Source: a virus. From it: a stretch of 37,514 nt of DNA. A program made the position numbers and the translations under genes. The stretch is taken from positions 1 through 37,514 of the IMG/VR virus record IMGVR_UViG_3300033144_005032. One strand, 5' to 3'. The stretch's first letter is position 1. Each line of letters opens with the position of its first letter. The notes beneath the pieces were generated by a model. That model was not told where the DNA came from. It was given only the letters and a program-made list of their open reading frames with translations, and made no database searches. Shown piece after piece: positions 14,563 through 20,557 of the stretch.

Positions 14563-15008
14563 TGTCACGAATCATCATTGTTTCCAAAGGCGGATACGAC
14601 TCCGCACTTCTTGAATATGGGGAAGTCGTTGTCTCTCCAGCCGTGCTTATGGATCATTCCGACGGCAAGAGGCTCGGTCGGAAACATTTGGGCATTTTGC
14701 GTGCAATGGTTGCTGCCGTGGAAGAAGCGGACCCTGGAGACCTCATTATGCAAGACGACATGTTCCTTGCTTCAGACCCTTTCAGGGAAGTTGCGCCGCT
14801 AGGGACGATCCGCACTTTGAACGAGCCGACCGCCGGAGGGCGACACTTCTGCCCACGCGCCTTCATCATTTCTGATGAAGAGATTAAGGTAGAGCTGTTG
14901 GAAATGTGGAGAATCGAAGAGTTGCGTTCCTGTTTGGCTTGGAGCGGAATAGAAAAGGTGTACGACTATACCCCTGCTTTCCACACGGGGGTAGCCTCTC
15001 ATGGCTAA
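14562..15008 (+). CDS. Small glycosyltransferase-like protein inserted in the spike locus
   Basis: Encodes 148 aa. An N-terminal strand 'RIIIVSKGG', then 'LGRKHLGILRAMVAAVEEADPGDLIMQDDMFLASDP' at about residues 38-74: a helix after a conserved His, then an acidic DDM triplet after a hydrophobic strand. This resembles the DxD region of GT-A glycosyltransferases, including short versions I recall from actinophages. 'RTLNEP' and 'RHFCPRAFIIS' follow. At 148 aa it is minimal for a GT-A domain. Start and stop overlap the flanking beta-helix genes (TAATG; ATGGCTAA), so translation is probably coupled. It is all-alpha/beta in style, unlike its neighbours. Enzymatic activity and substrate are unproven; a divergent non-catalytic protein is possible. 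Confidence 0.45.
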   Translation: MSRIIIVSKGGYDSALLEYGEVVVSPAVLMDHSDGKRLGRKHLGILRAMVAAVEEADPGDLIMQDDMFLASDPFREVAPLGTIRTLNEPTAGGRHFCPRAFIISDEEIKVELLEMWRIEELRSCLAWSGIEKVYDYTPAFHTGVASHG

Positions 15009-16671
15009 CTACGGTTTACATATGTGGGAAGGTAGCGCTGAGGGATGCTATTTTGAAGCGGGTGTCGAGGACCCATGTTCCGGGGTCCCAGCTTTTGACA
15101 CTATCGGCATTTACACAGAAGGCGACGAAATCCTTGTGGATGGGAACAAATCCCAATATGCGCACTTCATATTTTCTGGCACAAACAACATAGTCGCGTC
15201 GAACAACCATATGCGTGGTGCCACCACTATCATCGACTATTGCTATAGCGTGACGCTTTCGGGGAACCATTTCGAGGGACTCAAGTACGCTGCGGGCGAG
15301 CATCCGTCCAATGTCGGGATTGTGGATAGCAGCGTAAACGTCGACATATCTGGAAACACGTTCTTTAACTACGGCACTTCGCTGGTATTCCATTGGAATT
15401 CCTATAACAACGAGTTTACGATTGTTGGCAACCAGTTTTCTGGTAGTGATGGCATTTTGATGAACGGTCCGTGGGACAAGACTTCGTTTCGGCTTGAAGG
15501 GTTTGTCATTAGCGGTAACGAAATGACGAACAAGTGGACTAGCGAATCCAGTCCACGAATCAATCTTGGCGGTTTCGGGTACGATGCCGAAGTTTCTCAC
15601 GGGGTAATTTCGAATAACTCTATAGCGAACAACTTCGAACCAGAATCACTCATCACTATAACGAATAGAGAAAACTCTTCCGATGGTGGAGTCAGGATTT
15701 CTGATAACACTTTGCACGGAACGGGGTCGCCGCGTCCGACTGCTATTACGATCTACGCCGAAGTGGGTTTCGGAGAGGGAGTTGGGCAAAACTATGTCAT
15801 TTCGAACAACGACTGTGCCGGAACGGAAGGAATCGTTATTTGGGGTGGCCAATCGGCACAGATAACAGACAACATTTTTCCCCAACCCATTGGTACTGAC
15901 GAATACTATGCAGACCAAGTCATTGGCCAGATCGTCGCATGGGGGCAGGACTTCGCTCTAGTCAAAAACAACCACATATCTATCGGAAACAAAACAAACT
16001 CCCGCTACGGAGAGACTGCCGTCATTCGCGTCAATGCCAACAAGGGCGTCATTTCTGGCAACACGATAGAAGGCCACATCATTACTGACGAGTGGGAGAG
16101 TACAGTAATTGATACTGCAATAAGGCTACAGAACGGCGCATACACCATCACCGACAACCACTACCTGGGTGTCGGGGAGCGCTGGGCAGCGACGAAAGAC
16201 AGGCTATGCAACGGACTTGTCGTCACCGGAGCCGATTCGGTAGTCGGCACAAACGGAATGAACATGGACTTCTCCGGCGCAACAAACGTCACCTACCTCG
16301 ACTCCAAAGAAATCATGGCGTCGAAGGAAGGCACTATCGGCGTAACGGGTGGAGCCCTCAGGGTTCCATTCCGACAGAACGCAAAGATTATCTCCGTGTC
16401 GGCAATGGTTGATACTGCACCAACAGGCGCTTCACTAATAGTTGACCTCATAGACAGTGCCGGGACAACAATGTTCACGACGCAACCGAACCGTCCAACT
16501 ATCCTGGCAACACAAAACATGTCCGACGAAGAAGTACCCGATGTTACCGATGTCGACGCGAACTCTTACGTGATAGTGCAAGTAGACCAAATAGGGTCTA
16601 CAGAACCAGGCCAAGACCTGACGGTACTTATTCGTTGGCACCCACGGTTCGAATGCGAGCCAGAAGAGTAA
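15001..16671 (+). CDS. Right-handed beta-helix tail spike, C-terminal part
   Basis: Encodes 556 aa. It begins directly in beta-helix coils ('GLHMWEGSAEGCYFEAG', 'FIFSGTNNIVASNNHMRG', 'SVTLSGNHFEG', 'VDISGNTFFNYG', 'GVISGNTIEGHII'), about 15 or more turns with N/G-rich corners, without the capping N-terminal region expected for a free pectate-lyase-type protein. From about residue 440 a beta-sandwich domain follows ('EGTIGVTGGALRVPF', 'TAPTGASLIVDLIDSAGTTMFTT', 'ANSYVIVQVDQIGST'), common at the end of phage tail proteins. Such spikes bind or cut surface polysaccharide. It is in the same frame as the spike gene ending at 14562, supporting an original single gene of about 820 aa. GGGGGT lies upstream of the ATG. 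Confidence 0.8.
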   Translation: MANYGLHMWEGSAEGCYFEAGVEDPCSGVPAFDTIGIYTEGDEILVDGNKSQYAHFIFSGTNNIVASNNHMRGATTIIDYCYSVTLSGNHFEGLKYAAGEHPSNVGIVDSSVNVDISGNTFFNYGTSLVFHWNSYNNEFTIVGNQFSGSDGILMNGPWDKTSFRLEGFVISGNEMTNKWTSESSPRINLGGFGYDAEVSHGVISNNSIANNFEPESLITITNRENSSDGGVRISDNTLHGTGSPRPTAITIYAEVGFGEGVGQNYVISNNDCAGTEGIVIWGGQSAQITDNIFPQPIGTDEYYADQVIGQIVAWGQDFALVKNNHISIGNKTNSRYGETAVIRVNANKGVISGNTIEGHIITDEWESTVIDTAIRLQNGAYTITDNHYLGVGERWAATKDRLCNGLVVTGADSVVGTNGMNMDFSGATNVTYLDSKEIMASKEGTIGVTGGALRVPFRQNAKIISVSAMVDTAPTGASLIVDLIDSAGTTMFTTQPNRPTILATQNMSDEEVPDVTDVDANSYVIVQVDQIGSTEPGQDLTVLIRWHPRFECEPEE

Positions 16672-16702
16672 ACATGAGTGCCCAAACGAATCAGGAGACT
16701 GC

Positions 16703-17098
16703 ATGAATATAACAAAAAATCGCCCCACTGCCGACGAACTCGTCGCCGTATCGAACAAACCCAAAGCCAAGTGGGAAGGCATCCTGAAGGGGTCCGATGT
16801 CTTCATATCGGCGCGTGACGACGACGACGCGTTGATCGGGTTCGTGCACGGGCATGGTGACTCTGAGTCGTGGACGTTGGAACGGATTTGGGTCGCGACG
16901 GACTACCGTGGGCAAGGTATTGGGAGGGCGATGCGGATTCGCTGTATCAAGGAATGTGAGAAATTCACTGTCGGTAACGGCGTGATTCGCGGATTTTCGA
17001 CCGATGAGGCGGCACCGTTTTGGGATGCTTTCGAAGATACCAAAGTGAAGAAGGGTTTCATTGGTGAACGCCACATTAGGGGAACTCCTAAGAGGTGA
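16703..17098 (+). CDS. GNAT-family N-acetyltransferase
   Basis: Encodes 131 aa. Motif A is clear: 'LERIWVATDYRGQGIGRAM' (about residues 55-73), where RGQGIG is the R/QxxGxG/A acetyl-CoA pyrophosphate loop, preceded by 'DALIGFVHGHGD' (beta 4) and followed by a helix 'RIRCIKECEKF'. The C-terminus 'EAAPFWDAF...KKGF' fits the GNAT end ('FY...GF'). GNATs move an acetyl group to an amine; the target here is unknown. AGGAG precedes the ATG. Its place between the spike and fibre genes is unusual for an enzyme and suggests modification of virion proteins or of a host surface or defence molecule. Confidence 0.85.
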   Translation: MNITKNRPTADELVAVSNKPKAKWEGILKGSDVFISARDDDDALIGFVHGHGDSESWTLERIWVATDYRGQGIGRAMRIRCIKECEKFTVGNGVIRGFSTDEAAPFWDAFEDTKVKKGFIGERHIRGTPKR

Positions 17099-17128
17099 CC
17101 TATTTCTTCAATATTGTAGTCGACGGGG

Positions 17129-17159
17129 TTCTCTGAAACTGGTGTCCATCGTTTAGAAT
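17129..17159 (+). promoter_or_regulatory. Candidate promoter before the discoidin-type fibre gene
   Basis: TTCTCT (17129-17134), 19 bp, TAGAAT (17154-17159). The -10 ends 8 nt before the ATG at 17168, which has no Shine-Dalgarno, so a leaderless message is likely. Confidence 0.35.
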
Positions 17160-17167
17160 CAGTCGAT

Positions 17168-18637
17168 ATGGCGAAAATTAATCTGCAAAGCAACGTCCCC
17201 CTCGGGACGCTAGATGCCGACATCAACGATGTCGTAACGTCTCTTGATGTTGGTGCGGGGGAGGGGGCGTCTTTTCCTGCGGCCCCGTTCGTTATCGGCG
17301 TCAACGGTGAGGCGATGCTGGTTACGGTCAAGTCGACGGATACGTTTACGGTTACGCGCGGGTTTGAGTCGACGACAGCAGCTTCACATACGGCGGCTGA
17401 TACGGTGACTCATGTTCATACGCATAGGAATCTGTTGCCGCGTGACGACACTTCCGGCAGTTATCTTCTGGAGACAGACCTGGATTTGAATGGGTTCGAA
17501 ATTGTTGGTCTCTCGGATTTGCGTCCGACAGGTGGGGCCACCGGGGAACGGCTCGCCAAGGTATCTGCCACCGATCATGACACCGAATGGGTAGACCCGT
17601 CACTAGAGCTTGGTGGCTTGCAGGATGTAGACCTCGTTACCACAACACCGTCTACGGGGGAAGTCATAGAGTTCCTTGGTTCGTCCCATGTGCAACTCGA
17701 CCGCAGCGGCTGGACCTGTGACGCTTCGAGCTTCAGGTTTGGCACTATCTGCGCCGACGTTATCAACGACGACCCAGAACGCTGGTTGAGTGATTCGGGG
17801 GGGACACAGTGGTGGAAAGTTGACCTCCAGACACCACAGAAGGTGAACCGTTTCAGGTATGAGAATTCCGGGTCACCCTATGGCTCCAATGGGGGCAACC
17901 CGATTCTCATCCAGTCCTCTGATGACGATTCGGATTGGACGACGAGGTACACCATAAACAGCCCGGTGTACAGCACGGACTATGTGCAGGCGATATCCGA
18001 AGTAACGGCACGTTATTGGCGGTGCTATCGGGTTGGTACCATGGGCATCGACGAGTTCTATCTGTACTTCACCACCGACACTTGGGCCAACCGGCCACCG
18101 TCACCCCTGACTACGAAGGGCGACGTGTACGGGTATGACACGGGTGATGCTCGGCTACCTGTCGGCACGGATACACACGTTCTGACTGCCGATTCTGCTC
18201 AAGCGTTGGGTGTCAAGTGGGCTGCTGCTCCTGTTGGAGCCTTTCCCCTGTCCGGACATTGGACATTTCGTACAGACACCGGGTCTTCGCCAACTAGCGG
18301 CAGGCTTCATATGGATAACGTTACGACAGCGTCCGTAACGAACCTTTACGTCCACGAGCTTGACATTGAGGGTGCTGATCGTACTCTGATTTTGGGTGAG
18401 CTTGCTGACGGACAGAATGTGTATGTTTGGGATTCTTCTAGCGCAGGGGATGTTGTTCATTTCCTGGTAGATGATGCGCCGTCTGTTGCTTCGAACGTCT
18501 GGACGATTCCGGTAAGATATGTTCTTGCTGACGGAACCACGCCTTGGTCTCAGGACACTGCTGTGGCGTTTGCGTTCGTCGGAGACGACCCGCACTCGGC
18601 GGTTAAAACCCTAACTCTCATGCTTGGAGGTATGTGA
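17168..18637 (+). CDS. Tail fibre/adhesin with discoidin (F5/8 type C) domain
   Basis: Encodes 489 aa. N-terminal module (1-95) is the common phage tail-protein start: 'MAKINLQSNVPLGTLDADINDVVTSLDVGAGEGASFP', then 'VTRGFESTTAASHTAADTV'. Residues about 175-300 have an F5/8-type C lectin-like fold: 'WWKVDLQTPQKVNRFRYENSG', 'IQSSDDDSDWTTRYTI', 'ARYWRCYRVG'. These domains bind glycans or membranes. Then comes the frequent fibre motif 'LTTKGDVYGYDTGDARLPVGTDTHVLTADSAQALGVKW' (in pieces around 315-355) and a terminal beta domain. No ribosome-binding site is visible. Its role is probably recognition of the host surface. Confidence 0.8.
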   Translation: MAKINLQSNVPLGTLDADINDVVTSLDVGAGEGASFPAAPFVIGVNGEAMLVTVKSTDTFTVTRGFESTTAASHTAADTVTHVHTHRNLLPRDDTSGSYLLETDLDLNGFEIVGLSDLRPTGGATGERLAKVSATDHDTEWVDPSLELGGLQDVDLVTTTPSTGEVIEFLGSSHVQLDRSGWTCDASSFRFGTICADVINDDPERWLSDSGGTQWWKVDLQTPQKVNRFRYENSGSPYGSNGGNPILIQSSDDDSDWTTRYTINSPVYSTDYVQAISEVTARYWRCYRVGTMGIDEFYLYFTTDTWANRPPSPLTTKGDVYGYDTGDARLPVGTDTHVLTADSAQALGVKWAAAPVGAFPLSGHWTFRTDTGSSPTSGRLHMDNVTTASVTNLYVHELDIEGADRTLILGELADGQNVYVWDSSSAGDVVHFLVDDAPSVASNVWTIPVRYVLADGTTPWSQDTAVAFAFVGDDPHSAVKTLTLMLGGM

Positions 18638-18966
18638 TGGCCGAAGCATTCAAAGTACTTGGACAGTCAACCCCGTCAGCGACCACACTCACTGACGTCT
18701 ATACGGTTCCGTCTGTCACGTCGGCTGTCGTTTCGACGATCACGGTATGTAACAGGTCGGGGACAGCTACGTCGTTTCGCATTTCTGTGGCCCCTACTGG
18801 TGCTGCCGACACGGATGCCCATTACTTGTATTATGACGTTGCGATTGAGGGCAATGATACGTTTGCGGCGACTCTTGGGTTGACGCTTGCTACTACTGAT
18901 AAGGTTCGGGTTTATGCGACGTTGGCGACGTTGTCGTTTTCTGTGTTTGGGTCGGAGGTTACCTAA
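18637..18966 (+). CDS. Small beta-rich virion protein, 109 aa
   Basis: Encodes 109 aa from the ATG at 18637, which has GGAGG six nt upstream; a GTG one codon earlier is less likely. The pattern 'FKVLGQSTPSATTLTDVYTVPS', 'VSTITVCNRSGTATSFRISVAPTGAADT', 'HYLYYDVAIEGNDTFAATLGLTLATTDKVRVYA' is a beta-sandwich found widely among phage tail clusters. Function unknown; probably a decoration or fibre-associated protein. Coupled to the preceding and following genes. Confidence 0.75.
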   Translation: MAEAFKVLGQSTPSATTLTDVYTVPSVTSAVVSTITVCNRSGTATSFRISVAPTGAADTDAHYLYYDVAIEGNDTFAATLGLTLATTDKVRVYATLATLSFSVFGSEVT

Positions 18967-19356
18967 ATGGCGCAGAAGTTTACTAGGACCGGATTCGCTC
19001 TCGGCGTTGAAGCCGACATTTCTAGAGAAACTACTTGGGCCGACTCGACCAATCCCCTAACCGTAACAACAGGCACTTTGCATCGGATTTATGCTACATA
19101 TGATCGCAGCATCTCTAGTGTCCACGCCTCCGTATCCGTACCCAACTCAGGCGGCACAACAACTTTCGATATTAAAACGGACGGCACCACCATACTTTCA
19201 TCCGACCTCACAATTGCCGACACGAATTACGAATCAACGGTAGTTACTCCCACAACAACCGATTGGGATGATGGCTCATATTTGACTGTAGAGATAACTG
19301 GCGTCACAGGTGGAGCAGGGATGGCTACCGTAGCGATTGAGTGGAGTAGGAGATAA
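18967..19356 (+). CDS. Small beta-rich virion protein, 129 aa
   Basis: Encodes 129 aa starting directly after the previous stop. Alternating hydrophobic strands ('LHRIYATYDRSISSVHASVSVPNSGG', 'TTFDIKTDGTTILSSDL', 'GSYLTVEITGVTGGAGMATVAIEWSRR') fit a jelly-roll such as those in phage fibre-tip proteins. No conserved catalytic residues. Likely a structural partner of its neighbours; no specific family recognised. Confidence 0.7.
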   Translation: MAQKFTRTGFALGVEADISRETTWADSTNPLTVTTGTLHRIYATYDRSISSVHASVSVPNSGGTTTFDIKTDGTTILSSDLTIADTNYESTVVTPTTTDWDDGSYLTVEITGVTGGAGMATVAIEWSRR

Positions 19357-19360
19357 GGAC

Positions 19361-20347
19361 ATGGCCCTTTTGTATTTTGACAATTTCGATGATGGCTTGA
19401 AGCTCTTTCGGGGTTTGACCAATAATAGTGCCGACTTCAACACAAGCCATGGGCGTAACGGTGGTATTGGTTTTAGGGCAGGCGATCAGTACAACGATAA
19501 CGTGAGGGTTGATGTTGTTCCGGGTGATGACACAATAATCTTGGGGTTCTGGCACAGAATCTTTAGTGGTCCAGAGGGTGATGTTCTGGCTAGTTCGCTT
19601 GATTTTACTTCGACCGATAATGGTCAGCAACGAAATCTGATTTGTAATGGCAATACGGTATCCACAGCTTTAGGGCTTTTTGATTACCCTGTATGGGAAT
19701 GGGTGGAACTCAAGATTTACTATCATGCTTCTGCTGGGACTATGGAGATTAGACGTAATGGCGCAACCGTTGCGTCTGACACCGGATTGGATACAGGCAC
19801 CATGCCTGATCCGTTTTACATTACTTATGGCATCACTGGCTCTGCTGGTGTTAATGGCGTAAGCTTTACGACCCTTTACATATGCGATGGTACGGGTTCC
19901 TACAACAATGATTTCCTTGGTGAAGTTGAGATAGTGACCCTGTATCCCTCTGGAAACGGGAATTCTTCTGGCATGGTGGGGTCGGATGCCGACCAGACGG
20001 ACAACTATTTGCTTGTAGATGAGGTTGGCGATCCATCAAGCACTGATTATGTGGGGTCTTCAACAGAGGGCGATAAAGACACCTACGCAATGGATGATTT
20101 AACTGGATCACCCGACATCCTTGCAGTACGAGTTTCGCTATTTGCGGGGAATGACGACGCAGGCACCAAATACATACGTCCTCTTGTGCGTACAGCATCA
20201 ACCGATTATGCCGGTACGTCTGTTCCCCTATCTACCGAATATGCGGGAGTGGATGGGTTGTATGAAGAGAATCCAAATTCTTCAGCAGCATGGACGGCGA
20301 GCCAAGTAAATAGCATAGAGGTTGGTCAGGAAGTTAGGGACTCATGA
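19361..20347 (+). CDS. Lectin-like (concanavalin/LamG fold) tail protein
   Basis: Encodes 328 aa from the ATG at 19361 (GGAG...AAGGA upstream); the longer frame has no ribosome-binding site. Residues 1-205 look like a concanavalin-A/LamG fold: 'LYFDNFDDGLKLF', 'IILGFWHRIFSGP', 'WEWVELKIYYHASAGTMEIRRNGATVAS', 'FTTLYICDGTGSYNNDFLGEVEIVTLYPSG'. The second half ('DNYLLVDEVGDPSSTDYVGSS', 'GDKDTYAMDDL', 'ILAVRVSLFAGNDDAGTKYIRPLVRT') is a module often joined to it in phage tail proteins. Probable glycan-binding receptor protein. Overlaps the next start by 4 bp. Confidence 0.75.
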   Translation: MALLYFDNFDDGLKLFRGLTNNSADFNTSHGRNGGIGFRAGDQYNDNVRVDVVPGDDTIILGFWHRIFSGPEGDVLASSLDFTSTDNGQQRNLICNGNTVSTALGLFDYPVWEWVELKIYYHASAGTMEIRRNGATVASDTGLDTGTMPDPFYITYGITGSAGVNGVSFTTLYICDGTGSYNNDFLGEVEIVTLYPSGNGNSSGMVGSDADQTDNYLLVDEVGDPSSTDYVGSSTEGDKDTYAMDDLTGSPDILAVRVSLFAGNDDAGTKYIRPLVRTASTDYAGTSVPLSTEYAGVDGLYEENPNSSAAWTASQVNSIEVGQEVRDS

Positions 20348-20547
20348 CTGAGGCACGATCAGCACGAACATCTGTACAAACTGTTGGTTCCTTCTCAGAT
20401 GTAGAGGCCACTTCAGCACGAACATCTGTACAAACTGTTGGTTCCTTCTCAGATGTAGGGGCCACTTCAGCACGGACGTCCGTGATGGTAATTTATCGAC
20501 CTCCCCCTATCAAGCCGCTCGGGCCATGGGATATCATACCTATTTGA
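20344..20547 (+). CDS. 67-aa protein with 18-residue tandem repeats
   Basis: Encodes 67 aa, starting inside the stop of the lectin-like gene. It consists of an 18-residue unit ('SARTSVQTVGSFSDVEAT') present twice with a third, cut copy, then a Pro-rich end ('YRPPPIKPLGPWDIIPI'). Similar ARTSVQ segments occur at the C-termini of phage lectin-like tail proteins, so this may be a detached tail of the preceding gene or a small linker. Function unknown. Confidence 0.6.
   Translation: MTEARSARTSVQTVGSFSDVEATSARTSVQTVGSFSDVGATSARTSVMVIYRPPPIKPLGPWDIIPI
20359..20480 (+). repeat. 54-bp tandem repeat (two full copies plus a partial)
   Basis: Copies start at 20359, 20413 and 20467, exactly 54 bp apart. 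The first two are nearly identical over their length, indicating a recent duplication or gene conversion; the third matches for about 14 bp. Confidence 0.9.
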
Positions 20548-20557
20548 AGGATGATCT

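Noticed and set aside
14540-15002. Intein, group I intron or transposon as explanation for the spike interruption
   Set aside because: 148 aa is too short for an intein, the insert has its own start and stop, there is no room for an intron core around the ORF, and no terminal inverted repeats or direct repeats are visible at the borders.
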